Below are positions 26,936-35,582 of a DNA stretch of 64,000 nucleotides, piece after piece (position 1 is the stretch's first letter; every line of letters starts with the position of its first letter). Below the pieces are notes generated by a model. That model saw nothing but the letters and a program-made list of their open reading frames with translations. It did no database searches and was not told the origin of the DNA. This DNA comes from an uncultured Flavobacteriales bacterium (GTDB lineage: Bacteria; Bacteroidota; Bacteroidia; Flavobacteriales_E; Vicingaceae), in assembly GCA_937901255.1 (NCBI GenBank), contig CALCHN010000045.1:1-64000 (forward strand), given 5' to 3'. The position numbers and the translations under genes were made by a program.

Positions 26936-27367
26936 ATGAAAAACTCAACATATATCAGCAATAGTTTTTATGCAAACAAACTTAAAAACAACACCATTAA
27001 CTTAAATAACAATGTCCAACAACTTGATTATTTTGAAGCAAAACTTGAAACTATTCTTGATTTTACCTACCGCATTTTTCATCCTTTATTTAGTGATGGA
27101 AGCGAGCCAACTCATTATATTATTAATAACAACTATAAAGATGATGTTGACATTGATTTTGATAATGCTTATACCAATAAAATTAGAAATTGCTTTGTTA
27201 TTTTAGTTGGTCTTTTCTATAAAATTTACACCTATTTTTTTAGAAAAAAAGGCAATACTAATTTTCAAAACAAACCTAGAAATAAGTTTAAGTCAGGACA
27301 TTTAAAAACCAATATAACAAATAGTTATTCAAAACAAAACAACATTATAAACGTAGCTCCTACCTAA
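26936..27367 (+). CDS. Hypothetical Asn-rich orphan protein
   Basis: A 143-residue protein of unknown function. It is unusually rich in Asn (about 20%), with runs such as NNTINLNNNVQQ, and has a hydrophobic stretch at about 85-105 (NCFVILVGLFYKIYTYFF) followed by a basic tail. Codon use is very AT-rich, as around it. Nothing conserved is evident. It is divergent from the 368-residue gene. The alternative frame over 27012-27206 looks no better. Plausible but not secure as a real gene. Confidence 0.5.
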   Translation: MKNSTYISNSFYANKLKNNTINLNNNVQQLDYFEAKLETILDFTYRIFHPLFSDGSEPTHYIINNNYKDDVDIDFDNAYTNKIRNCFVILVGLFYKIYTYFFRKKGNTNFQNKPRNKFKSGHLKTNITNSYSKQNNIINVAPT

Positions 27368-27464
27368 TAATTTTGTTGTATGTTTCAATAAAGATGTTAT
27401 TCATATTTAGATAAGCTTAATTTTAAACCTTATTTTTGATTTTCATAAATCTTATCCATAAAAT

Positions 27465-28448
27465 ATGAAGGTATTAGCTTATAGTACGCATGGTTTTGAC
27501 CAACCTTTTTTAGAAGAAGCAGCTAAAAACAAACATCATTTTAGTTTTACTGAAGCACTACTAAACGAAAATACAGTTGAAATGGCTAAAGGTTATGATG
27601 CTGTTGCTCTATTTTCTAGTGATAATGCTAATGCCAATGTTATTGAAAAACTTGCTGAATATCAAGTTAAATATATTACACTTCGTTCTGTAGGGTACGA
27701 CCATGTTGATTTACAGAAAGCACACGAATTTGGAATTAAAGTAGCCAACGTACCTGAATATTCTCCTTATGCTATTGCAGAACATGGTGTGGCTTTACTT
27801 TTGGTACTCAATCGTAAATTATATAAAGCAGAAAGCCTTATTCAACTGCAAGATTTTAGATTAGATACACTTGTTGGCTTCGACCTAAACAATAAAACTG
27901 TTGGTGTTATCGGTACTGGAAAAATTGGTTTTGCTTTTGCTAAAATTATGAATGGTTTTGGCTGCAAACTATTAGCTTACGATCCTGTTGAAAATCCTTC
28001 AGCAAAAGAAATTAACATGGAATATACTTCCTTAAATTTTCTGTTGAAAAACAGCGATGTTGTTTCTTTAAATTGTCCGCTAAACGAAAAAACACACTAC
28101 CTTTTAGATAAAAAAGAATTTGCTAGCATGAAAAAAGGCAGCATACTGATTAATACAGCTAGAGGAGCTGTTGTTAACACCAATGCACTAATAGAAAGTA
28201 TTGAAAATGAGCATTTAGGTGGTGCATGTTTAGATGTGTATGAAAAAGAAAAAGGATTATTTTTTAACGACCATAGAAACAGTGTTTTAAAAGACCCTAT
28301 TTACAGCCGACTACGCTCTTTTCCTAATGTAATTATTACAGGACATCAGGCATTTTTAACTCGAGAAGCTCTTATTGGAATTGCTGAAACAACTAGTTAT
28401 AACTTAAGTAGTTGGGAGAATAACGGCACTTGCAAAAATGACCTTTAA
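27465..28448 (+). CDS. ldhA: D-2-hydroxyacid dehydrogenase (D-lactate dehydrogenase-like)
   Basis: A 327-residue NAD-dependent D-2-hydroxyacid dehydrogenase. The Rossmann motif is GVIGTGKIG, the catalytic Arg lies in NTARGAVVN, the Glu in the DVYEKEKGLFF segment, and the His in TGHQAFLT. The sequence LRSVGYDHVDL and FFNDHRNSV are characteristic of the LdhA (fermentative D-lactate dehydrogenase) branch, where pyruvate is reduced to D-lactate. Substrate is inferred from the branch signature. Three bases separate it from selO, so the two are probably one transcript. Confidence 0.88.
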   Translation: MKVLAYSTHGFDQPFLEEAAKNKHHFSFTEALLNENTVEMAKGYDAVALFSSDNANANVIEKLAEYQVKYITLRSVGYDHVDLQKAHEFGIKVANVPEYSPYAIAEHGVALLLVLNRKLYKAESLIQLQDFRLDTLVGFDLNNKTVGVIGTGKIGFAFAKIMNGFGCKLLAYDPVENPSAKEINMEYTSLNFLLKNSDVVSLNCPLNEKTHYLLDKKEFASMKKGSILINTARGAVVNTNALIESIENEHLGGACLDVYEKEKGLFFNDHRNSVLKDPIYSRLRSFPNVIITGHQAFLTREALIGIAETTSYNLSSWENNGTCKNDL

Positions 28449-28451
28449 CAA

Positions 28452-29918
28452 ATGACTAAACAACAACATATCGGTTGGGATTTTAACAATTCCTATACTC
28501 AGCTTTCAGAAAAATTGTTTGCAAAACAACTACCTGCTGCCGTTCCAAACCCTAAAATGGTTTGTTTTAATAATGAACTTGCTATTACGCTTGGTTTAGA
28601 TTTTTCTACCGTTAGTGAAGATGAAAAAGCTCAATTATTTTCAGGAAATCTTTTACCTACTGGAGCAACACCTATTGCTCAAGCTTATGCCGGTCATCAG
28701 TTTGGGCATTTTACCATGTTGGGCGATGGTAGAGCTATACTTTTAGGAGAACACCTCTCTCCCAACAATAAACTATTCGATATTCAACTAAAAGGTGCGG
28801 GACAAACAGCCTTTTCTCGCAGAGGCGATGGTAAAGCTACACTTCGCTCGATGTTAAGAGAATTTTTAATAAGCGAAGCTATGCATCATTTGGGCATTCC
28901 TACTTCTAGAAGTTTAGCAGTGGTAAATACAGGAGAAAAAGTTTATCGTGAGGAAACTCATGAAGGTGCTGTACTTACTCGTGTGATGTCGAGCCATATT
29001 CGTGTAGGTACTTTTGAGTACATCAGTAATTTTTTGGATGTTGCTACTTTACAAGATTTTACAAATTATGTAATTCAACGTCATTACCCTGAATTAGCTA
29101 AAAATGCTAATCCGCCTTTGGCATTGCTAAAAGCAGTAATGGACAAACAGATTGATTTAGTAATAAATTGGCTAAGAGTAGGATTTATACACGGTGTAAT
29201 GAATACCGACAACATGTCTATTGCCGGAGAAACTTTTGACTATGGACCATGTGCTTTTATGAACAATTACCATCCCGACACTGTTTTTAGCTCTATAGAC
29301 ACACAAGGCAGATATGCTTTTGGCAAACAACCAGGAATAGTACAATGGAACTTAGTTTGCCTAGCTGAAACCTTACTCCCATTAATAGATAAAGATGCTG
29401 ATAAAGCAGTTAAAATGGCTCAAGAGCTTATTAATAGTTTCCCAGCTATTTACCAAGAAAAATGGTGGCAGATGAATGGACTTAAGTTAGGGTTTACAAG
29501 CATTTCCGACAAAGAAAAACAACTGATAGAAGATTTATTAAGCTGGATGCAAAACAACCAAGCTGATTTTACCAATACTTATTTAGCAATAGCTAATTAC
29601 CACCAACAAATAGATGAAAAATATACTGCTCCCGATTTTGCCCAATGGCACCAACGTTGGGAAGAAGCATTAAAGACAAATAACATTAGTCTAACTTCTG
29701 CTCTTAACACTATGAAGCAACATAATCCTGCATTTATACCTCGCAACCATTTGGTAGAACAAGCCTTGGATGATGTTTGCCTAAAAAAAGATGCCACACT
29801 TTTTAATGACTTACTAAAAACAGGTAAATCACCTTACCAAGCACAAGCCAACTATAAACACTTGCAAACACCTCCACCTGATGGCGATAAAGGCTATAAA
29901 ACTTTTTGTGGGACTTAA
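28452..29918 (+). CDS. selO: Protein adenylyltransferase SelO
   Basis: SelO-type pseudokinase that transfers AMP to protein Ser, Thr or Tyr and is linked to redox homeostasis in characterised members. Length 488 is typical. Sequence motifs are AYAGHQFGHFTMLGDGRA, DIQLKGAGQTAFSRRGDGKATLRSMLRE (glycine-rich loop and the nucleotide-positioning Lys), and HGVMNTDNMSI followed by FDYGPCAF, whose two Asp residues are 10 apart, as in the catalytic Asp pair of the family. The protein ends in TFCGT, the usual non-selenocysteine C-terminus. It follows ldhA by three bases. The family is secure; the targets are unknown. Confidence 0.95.
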   Translation: MTKQQHIGWDFNNSYTQLSEKLFAKQLPAAVPNPKMVCFNNELAITLGLDFSTVSEDEKAQLFSGNLLPTGATPIAQAYAGHQFGHFTMLGDGRAILLGEHLSPNNKLFDIQLKGAGQTAFSRRGDGKATLRSMLREFLISEAMHHLGIPTSRSLAVVNTGEKVYREETHEGAVLTRVMSSHIRVGTFEYISNFLDVATLQDFTNYVIQRHYPELAKNANPPLALLKAVMDKQIDLVINWLRVGFIHGVMNTDNMSIAGETFDYGPCAFMNNYHPDTVFSSIDTQGRYAFGKQPGIVQWNLVCLAETLLPLIDKDADKAVKMAQELINSFPAIYQEKWWQMNGLKLGFTSISDKEKQLIEDLLSWMQNNQADFTNTYLAIANYHQQIDEKYTAPDFAQWHQRWEEALKTNNISLTSALNTMKQHNPAFIPRNHLVEQALDDVCLKKDATLFNDLLKTGKSPYQAQANYKHLQTPPPDGDKGYKTFCGT

Positions 29919-30141
29919 TCAATACTATTCGGCAGCCTATTTTACTGATATTTACAATTTTAAATTAGCATCAGCATCTAGTTTTTTGTGTAGTTTAGAG
30001 ATGAAAACGCGTTTTAACCAATAAATAGAAAAGTTATATCAATAACACTATTTTTCAATCACAAAACGCTAAAATTTTAATAAATTTCTTTTTCTCTCAC
30101 TATTTTAGTACCTTTAACTCATAACTTTAAACTCAACAATT

Positions 30142-30342
30142 ATGAAAGCAGCAGGAATTATATTATTGGTTATTGGTCTTATTGGAACTATTGTATTCGG
30201 CTATCAAGTTGTACAAGATTCAGAAAGTTTTAATTTATTGGGTGTTGATGTAGCGGTTAGTAAAGCCGATTGGACACCCCTAATTATTAGTGGAGCAGTA
30301 CTTTTAATAGGTTTAATAATTATCCTTCTCAAAAAAAAGTAA
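30142..30342 (+). CDS. Small two-helix membrane protein
   Basis: A 66-residue protein with two hydrophobic segments, about 4-22 (GIILLVIGLIGTIVFGYQV) and 46-63 (IISGAVLLIGLIIILL), and a tri-Lys end. A short polar loop with LLGVDVAVSKADWTP connects them. Layout resembles DUF3185-like short proteins common in Bacteroidota; function unknown. It precedes the DUF1801 gene by six bases. The opposite-strand frame over the same bases is an unlikely alternative. Confidence 0.75.
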   Translation: MKAAGIILLVIGLIGTIVFGYQVVQDSESFNLLGVDVAVSKADWTPLIISGAVLLIGLIIILLKKK

Positions 30343-30348
30343 GTAACA

Positions 30349-30789
30349 ATGGCCAAAAAGAATAAGACTACCGAAACAGCAGTTAATGTAACTGATTTTA
30401 TCAACTCGTTTGTAGAGAACGACCAAAAGAAAATCGATAGTTATCAATTAATTGAATTAATGACTAAATGGTCGGGGTTCGAGCCTAAAATGTGGGGGCC
30501 AAGCATTATTGGCTTTGGCAGTTATCATTATAAATATGCTAGCGGACACGAAGGTGATGCTCCTCTTATTGCTTTCTCTCCTCGTAAAGCCGCATTTTCT
30601 CTTTACGTCTTCTCGCCCACCGAAGAAAACAAACATTTATTAGAAGGTTTAGGAAAATATAAAATAAGCAAAGCATGTATTTATATTAAAAAACTATCCG
30701 ACATCAATACTGACATTTTAGAAAAACTATGCAAAACCTCCATTGACTACCTCAACGAACACCACGAATGTGCTTGTAGAGAAAAATAG
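30349..30789 (+). CDS. DUF1801 domain-containing protein
   Basis: A 146-residue cytosolic protein of the DUF1801 (YdhG-like) family. Recognisable parts are TDFINSFVENDQKKID (start of the fold), LMTKWSGFEPKMWGPSIIGFGSYHYKYASG, and KYKISKACIYIKKLSDIN. Members form a small alpha/beta fold, and no enzymatic activity is established. It directly follows the small membrane protein gene, six bases away, so they probably share a transcript. Confidence 0.9.
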   Translation: MAKKNKTTETAVNVTDFINSFVENDQKKIDSYQLIELMTKWSGFEPKMWGPSIIGFGSYHYKYASGHEGDAPLIAFSPRKAAFSLYVFSPTEENKHLLEGLGKYKISKACIYIKKLSDINTDILEKLCKTSIDYLNEHHECACREK

Positions 30790-30823
30790 AAGTTAATTTT
30801 ATTTAGATTTATAATCTTTAAGA

Positions 30824-31990
30824 TTAGAACTCCGCCTTAAAAAAATCGAGCGATTCTAAATCTACCATGTGTACATCTTCATAGTAAAAATGTAAGATTT
30901 CTGCGTAGGTATAACCCATTTTCGCCATACGCATGGCTCCTTCCTGGCAAAGCCCTACGCCATGTCCGAAACCTTTGCCTTGCAACACTACAAAATTGCC
31001 TTCTGTTTTTACGTCAAATTGTGCCGATTTTAGTTTCCAATCAGTTCTTAACTTTACAAAAGGAATTTGCACATTTTGCTTTTCGAAAAAACGCTCACGC
31101 CCTATCTGAAAATACTCAAAATGACAACTATCTTTCAAAATTTCTTTAGGATAACCATTCGTTATCAAATAATTTGCCCACTCATTTTTAGCTATTTTTT
31201 TCTGCCAAACAGCATTGTTCTCATTCAAACAAAAGCTATCTTTTATTGAACGTAAGTAATATAATTCCTTATGCCAAACTTCTTCAGAATTAGCAGATTG
31301 TCCACCGCAATTTGAATAAAAGGTTGCAGTAATTAAATTAATATCGCTATCTACAATTACCGTGTTGGAAGTAAGCAATGCCGATTGTTTTATTTGCTCC
31401 GATTTTGGTTTACCATGGTAGGCTTGGCAATGCACCTTATCGCACAAGCTAAAACCTTCAGTTTGGTGTTTGTTAATGTTTTTTAAGGCGTAAGTGCGAC
31501 AAATAATAGCTTGTAATTTAAAATATTCCTCTGGTGGACTTTTACCCACTTCGGCTTCCACTACACCTGCCACATAATTATCAATGTTAATGTTGTTGAT
31601 TAATTGCAAGTAGTTATGAAAAGGATGTGCTTTAACAAACAAATTATCTTCATACTGAATAATTTTCCCAACAGGTTTGTTGGTCTTGATTTTAAAAGCA
31701 TTTTGATTGCTTACGCCAATAATTCTAATCTTGTTAAAATGTCCGTAATCCTTATCAAGGGTTTTTAAAAATACTTTTTGACTTCTATAGGAGATTTCAA
31801 GAATTTCGGTATTGTCAATATCGAGCAATTTACCACTTTCTGTATAAACAACATATTTCCCCACTTGAGGATAAAAAACAAACGAGGTAATGGCTTGTTT
31901 ATCTAAAATGCCTATGTTTATCAACTCTGCTTTAGTTGTAATAGCAACAAAAAACAGGATAAATAATATGGGGAATTTTCTTTTTAACAC
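30824..31990 (-). CDS. SpoIID/LytB domain-containing exported protein
   Basis: A 388-residue protein with a signal peptide (about 1-21, ending TKA) and a SpoIID/LytB domain. Key segments are NINNYVAGVVEAEVG-type (here NIDNYVAGVVEAEVGKSP), LQAIICRTYALKN, the YHGKP turn, a TFYSNCGGQSANSEEVW cysteine/glycine block, and GKGFGHGVGLCQEGAMRMAKMGYTYAEILHFYY. The family includes a lytic transglycosylase (SpoIID) that acts on peptidoglycan. The catalytic Glu of SpoIID is presumably the Glu in the VVEAEVG segment; activity is inferred. Monocistronic. Confidence 0.92.
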   Translation of the reverse strand: MLKRKFPILFILFFVAITTKAELINIGILDKQAITSFVFYPQVGKYVVYTESGKLLDIDNTEILEISYRSQKVFLKTLDKDYGHFNKIRIIGVSNQNAFKIKTNKPVGKIIQYEDNLFVKAHPFHNYLQLINNINIDNYVAGVVEAEVGKSPPEEYFKLQAIICRTYALKNINKHQTEGFSLCDKVHCQAYHGKPKSEQIKQSALLTSNTVIVDSDINLITATFYSNCGGQSANSEEVWHKELYYLRSIKDSFCLNENNAVWQKKIAKNEWANYLITNGYPKEILKDSCHFEYFQIGRERFFEKQNVQIPFVKLRTDWKLKSAQFDVKTEGNFVVLQGKGFGHGVGLCQEGAMRMAKMGYTYAEILHFYYEDVHMVDLESLDFFKAEF

Positions 31991-32375
31991 GGAGTCAAAA
32001 ATAAGTTAAAGGCAAAGTTTAACACTACAAAAGCGTAGAAGTTATACACACACGGTTTTTAATAGTGATGGATAAAAAATTACTTATAAAAGTTAAAAAA
32101 GTGTTGAAACAAATTTCATTATTATGCTCTTTTTCTTGATAAAAAGAGCCAAAAATCAAGAACAAACACCAAATCCTTTGTAATCTTTGCCCACATGCCA
32201 CCGCATTTCCTGGTCCGATTACTCCGGATTTCGCACCGTTTGTTCGGTTGCCCTCGCACAGAGAGTTTGGTGCTGGCTTTTTACTTCAATTTCACTAATT
32301 AATAGCAGATAAATTCAACATTTATTAAACTAATATAACTCGCTAGGCACAGCAAGCAAGCAAAAAGATATAAAA
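31991..32375. repeat. 385-base structured intergenic region with GC-rich island
   Basis: No protein gene is seen. At 32126-32149 GCTCTTTTT and AAAAAGAGC form a perfect nine-base stem around CTTGAT, and a matching ATCAAG follows at 32155. The tract 32180-32275 is clearly richer in G+C than its surroundings and is bounded by CACCAAA (32167) and its complement TTTGGTG (32266). CTTGAT hairpins of this type recur in Bacteroidota genomes, so I read it as a degenerate repeat element or a noncoding RNA remnant. No tRNA cloverleaf fits. Confidence 0.5.
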
Positions 32376-33236
32376 TTAATACTTCAAATGAAAATCAACC
32401 AGTTCGTTGATAGGTTGTTGAATAATCTTTCCTATACTAACCCCATAATCTTTTGCTATTAAAACAATATGTTGCTGAAAATGAAAACCTATAGAACCCA
32501 CAATGTGTAAGGGATGTTGCTGATAGTTGGGATAAAACACAATGTATTGCTTAAAAAACTCATGGAAACTTTGTTGAATAATAGCATTCATCTCCGCTTC
32601 ATTTTCATGTTTTAAAATGAATTGAGCAAAACTTGCTAAAAACCTGTTGGGCAAAGCTTGTTTATATACCTTATCTAAAATAGTATTTAAATTAAGTTCA
32701 GGAAAAGTGTGCTTAAAATCTGCACTCACTTTATCGGACAACTGCTCATGAAGCAGCTTTTTAATAAACAGTTTACCCAAATGCACTCCACCACCTTCAT
32801 CGCCCAAAATATATCCCAAAGCCGGAATGTTGTGAGTAATGTCTATTCCGTTGTAGAGACACGTATTGGCTCCTGTGCCTAAAATAGCTACTAAGCCAGA
32901 TTCATTTTTACAAGCAGCTCTTGCAGCAGCTAATAAATCGTGAGCAACCGTTATATTGGCATTGATAAAAAACTGAGCGAAAATAGTGGTTAAAAAAGCT
33001 TTTTTTTCTTCCGAAGAGCAACCTGCTCCGTAAAAAAACACCTGCTCCACTTCTTCTTTTTTTGTAGCCAATTCCGAAGTTGACAATTCTTTTAAAACAA
33101 CAGCTGCATCAACAAAATAAGGGTTAAAACCTATGGTTGAACAAGCCAATAGTTCTTTATTATCGTGAATTAATCTCCAATCTGTTTTGGTGGAGCCGCT
33201 ATCTGCAACTAAAATCATGGTGCTAAAATTTTTCAC
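32376..33236 (-). CDS. BadF/BadG/BcrA/BcrD-type ATPase, N-acetylglucosamine kinase-like
   Basis: A 286-residue ASKHA-fold kinase. The phosphate-1 motif is VADSGSTKTDWRL, the connect/phosphate-2 region is LVAILGTGANTCLYNG, and a GDEGGGVHLGKL segment is typical of the N-acetylglucosamine kinase branch. A downstream Met (33218, MILVADSGST) is the more family-typical start; the ATG at 33236 gives six extra residues. The sugar is inferred. It stands alone beside the structured region and is divergent from the next hypothetical gene. Confidence 0.87.
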   Translation of the reverse strand: MKNFSTMILVADSGSTKTDWRLIHDNKELLACSTIGFNPYFVDAAVVLKELSTSELATKKEEVEQVFFYGAGCSSEEKKAFLTTIFAQFFINANITVAHDLLAAARAACKNESGLVAILGTGANTCLYNGIDITHNIPALGYILGDEGGGVHLGKLFIKKLLHEQLSDKVSADFKHTFPELNLNTILDKVYKQALPNRFLASFAQFILKHENEAEMNAIIQQSFHEFFKQYIVFYPNYQQHPLHIVGSIGFHFQQHIVLIAKDYGVSIGKIIQQPINELVDFHLKY

Positions 33237-33324
33237 TAAACTAACCGAAGTTATTTAAAGTCACAAATAAAAAATTGAAAATAAACCATTTTGTGTTACT
33301 TTTAATTGCAAATTTGCGAATAGA

Positions 33325-33753
33325 ATGAGAAGATTATTGATTTTAATAAGTTTAGGATGTGTATTTCAGGTTGGTTTTGCTCAAAACGATACCACCAATA
33401 TTCCTGCAAGAAAACTATCTTTCAATGATTTTATGGCGTATTATTCTACCAACGATACTTCTGCCGCAGTTATAGAATTTTTCTTTGAGAGAAAAGAAAC
33501 CAACGCAGTAACAGAAATGATGTTTTTACCACTTTCAGCAGGAGTGTTTTTGCTTTCACCCCCTTTAGGTTTTGGAATGGGAGTAATCAGTATTCCATTT
33601 TTTATTCATGGTACCTATACGCTTATTCGGTTTAACAAAAAGAAGCTCAAACGCATATTAATTGAATACAATGAAACGGGCTACTTACCCAAAAACATTA
33701 GGAAAAAAGCCAATAAAATTATCTACTTCTACTCTCTTCCCGATGATTATTGA
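33325..33753 (+). CDS. Exported/membrane hypothetical protein
   Basis: A 142-residue protein. The signal peptide (1-19, ending GFAQ) is followed by a polar segment (NDTTNIPARKLSFNDF) and a hydrophobic stretch at about 70-95 (LSAGVFLLSPPLGFGMGVISIPFFI). A basic tail ends in YSLPDDY. I do not recognise a family. A TACTTTTA promoter-like box, 19 bases after a TTG, lies about 25 bases upstream. The nearby plus-strand frame 33662-33844 overlaps repeat DNA and is not accepted as a gene. Confidence 0.68.
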   Translation: MRRLLILISLGCVFQVGFAQNDTTNIPARKLSFNDFMAYYSTNDTSAAVIEFFFERKETNAVTEMMFLPLSAGVFLLSPPLGFGMGVISIPFFIHGTYTLIRFNKKKLKRILIEYNETGYLPKNIRKKANKIIYFYSLPDDY

Positions 33754-33765
33754 CGGGAAAATTTT

Positions 33766-33796
33766 AACCGCAAAGACAATAAGTTTTCGCAAAGGC
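33766..33796 (+). repeat. AACCGCAAAGACG-family repeat, copy A
   Basis: AACCGCAAAGACAATAAG followed by a TTTTCGCAAAGGC tail. It is a degenerate member of the family whose cleaner copies are at 42333, 43618, 44051 and 46647. Confidence 0.55.
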
Positions 33797-33969
33797 CCCT
33801 CATCTATCCTTAATCTGAAGCGAGGAAAGAGCGATGGAGACTGAGGACTTTAATAAAAAAACTTATTTTTGTTCTATAAAAATTCAAGGTTTCATAAAGT
33901 CCGGCAACGGTTTTGTTTGACTCTAATGTTTCGCCAAATGCTAAATCAAAAGTAACAGAAGGAAATTAA

Positions 33970-34242
33970 ATGAATATGAATTCAGATATAATAATAGTGT
34001 ATGGATGTTTATTACTTGTAATAACTCTTATTTTTTTCATTAGAAAGTATAGTAAATTATTTCTTTTTTTTAATACAATTATATTCATTTTATATACTAG
34101 CTATTTTTTATATCAATTAAAATATGATATAGGAGGGGGAGTTGCTTTAGTTTGGCTATTTTATTTATTTTGTTTATCAATAATTCATTCAATAATTTTA
34201 ATTATTTATTTAATTGTTAAGCGATATAGAAGTAAGCATTAG
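33970..34242 (+). CDS. Small three-helix membrane protein, hypothetical
   Basis: A 90-residue hydrophobic protein with three predicted helices, roughly 5-22, 28-50 and 58-83, and a basic C-terminus (VKRYRSKH). Sequence is very AT-rich. No family recognised. It follows a 216-base spacer that carries a repeat fragment. A hairpin (TGTAGC, TACAA, GCTACA at 34253-34269) follows the gene but lacks a T run. It may be a real small gene or a chance frame. Confidence 0.5.
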   Translation: MNMNSDIIIVYGCLLLVITLIFFIRKYSKLFLFFNTIIFILYTSYFLYQLKYDIGGGVALVWLFYLFCLSIIHSIILIIYLIVKRYRSKH

Positions 34243-34349
34243 TGTAGTACTGATGTAGCTACAAGCTACAATTAGAATTACTTTCTTATTTTTTTCATTA
34301 AAATAGCAGATTTATTTAGATAATTTTTAAAAAAAGCTCGCTCTAAGTT

Positions 34350-35582
34350 TTATGCTTTTATCGCAAAACCAACTTGCTTTAAATCTTCCCAAAAGTGAGG
34401 ATAAGATTTCTCTACAACCTCTTGGTTTTCTATTGAAAGTTGATCAGTAATTAATGCTAAAGGAGCAAAAGCCATCGCCATTCTGTGGTCATTATACGTA
34501 GCAATTGGGTGTTGCTGTATGCTTATTTCTTTTTGTGGATGTATGATTAAATCATCGTGTTCTACGCTTACATTAAAACCCAAGGCATTTAATTCTTGTT
34601 GTAAAGCTACTATCCTATCGGTTTCTTTAATTCTTAAGGTAGAAAGTCCTGTAATACGAACAGGTAAATTTAATGCAGCACAAGTAACCGCATAGGTCTG
34701 AGCTAAATCTGGAAAAAGCGTAAAATCTATTGTTTTCATCTTCCAAAAAATTGGAATATTACTTTTATTCAACTCAATACCATCATCAATAAATCGAGTA
34801 TTAACACCCAATTCTGCATATAAATTTATTACTGCAATATCTCCCTGTAAACTTGTTTTATTTAATCCTTTTAAAATTAGTGTTGCTTTTTTTGATAAAG
34901 CTACCATGCTGTACCAATAAGAAGCAGCACTCCAGTCGGCTTCTACACTAAAGTCTTTTGCTACATAATTTCCTTGCTTCACTACTAATTGATTTTCTGA
35001 CAACCAAGTTACTTCAACACCAAAATAGTGCATGATGCTTATGGTCATTAAAATATAGGATTTAGAAACTAAAGTAGAAGTAAAATTAATCGTGAGTTCT
35101 GTTTTCAACAAAGGAGCTATCAATAACAAAGCAGAAATATACTGACTGCTTACACTTCCATCTAAGTTAATAATTCCTCCATTAAGCTTTTTACCTTTAA
35201 TTTGCAGTGGGGGAAAACCTTCATTATTTAAATATTGAATGTCCGCTCCGAGGGTTTTAAGTGCCTCGACCAAAATTATTATCGGACGTTGGTGCATGCG
35301 TTCAGAACCTGAAACAACTACATTTTTTCCTTTAGTAGCAGCAAAATAAGCAGTAAGAAAACGCATGGTTGTACCAGCATGTCCAACATCTACAGTACTG
35401 GTGTTTTGTTCAAGAATATATTTTAAAATTTGCGTATCCGCTGCAGTTGACAAACCGCTAATAGTAAACTGTTGTTGAAGAATTTGATGAATCATCAACA
35501 CTCTATTGCTTATACTTTTAGAACTGGGTAAGGTAATGCTCGAAGATAGTATTGCTGAAGGATGTTGCAGGCAAATGGACAT
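34350..35582 (-). CDS. aroA: 3-phosphoshikimate 1-carboxyvinyltransferase (EPSP synthase)
   Basis: Sixth step of the shikimate pathway: shikimate-3-phosphate plus phosphoenolpyruvate gives EPSP. Length 410. The signature LPSSKSISNRVLMIHQ near the start carries the substrate Lys and Ser residues; VGHAGTTMRFLTAYFA is the PEP loop, and LRIKETDRIVALQQELNALG closes the second domain. The later YNDHRMAMAFA contains the conserved Asp-His-Arg. It is translationally coupled to aroB by a one-base overlap (TAATG). Its glyphosate class was not assigned. Confidence 0.94.
   Translation of the reverse strand: MSICLQHPSAILSSSITLPSSKSISNRVLMIHQILQQQFTISGLSTAADTQILKYILEQNTSTVDVGHAGTTMRFLTAYFAATKGKNVVVSGSERMHQRPIIILVEALKTLGADIQYLNNEGFPPLQIKGKKLNGGIINLDGSVSSQYISALLLIAPLLKTELTINFTSTLVSKSYILMTISIMHYFGVEVTWLSENQLVVKQGNYVAKDFSVEADWSAASYWYSMVALSKKATLILKGLNKTSLQGDIAVINLYAELGVNTRFIDDGIELNKSNIPIFWKMKTIDFTLFPDLAQTYAVTCAALNLPVRITGLSTLRIKETDRIVALQQELNALGFNVSVEHDDLIIHPQKEISIQQHPIATYNDHRMAMAFAPLALITDQLSIENQEVVEKSYPHFWEDLKQVGFAIKA

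Noticed and set aside
32180..32275. tRNA or other known RNA in the GC-rich island
   Set aside because: No acceptor stem or T-arm (GGTTCRANY) pattern can be drawn with consistent stems.
33662..33844. Plus-strand 60-codon frame overlapping the end of the 33325 gene
   Set aside because: It mostly overlaps another gene in a different frame and then runs through repeat copy A.
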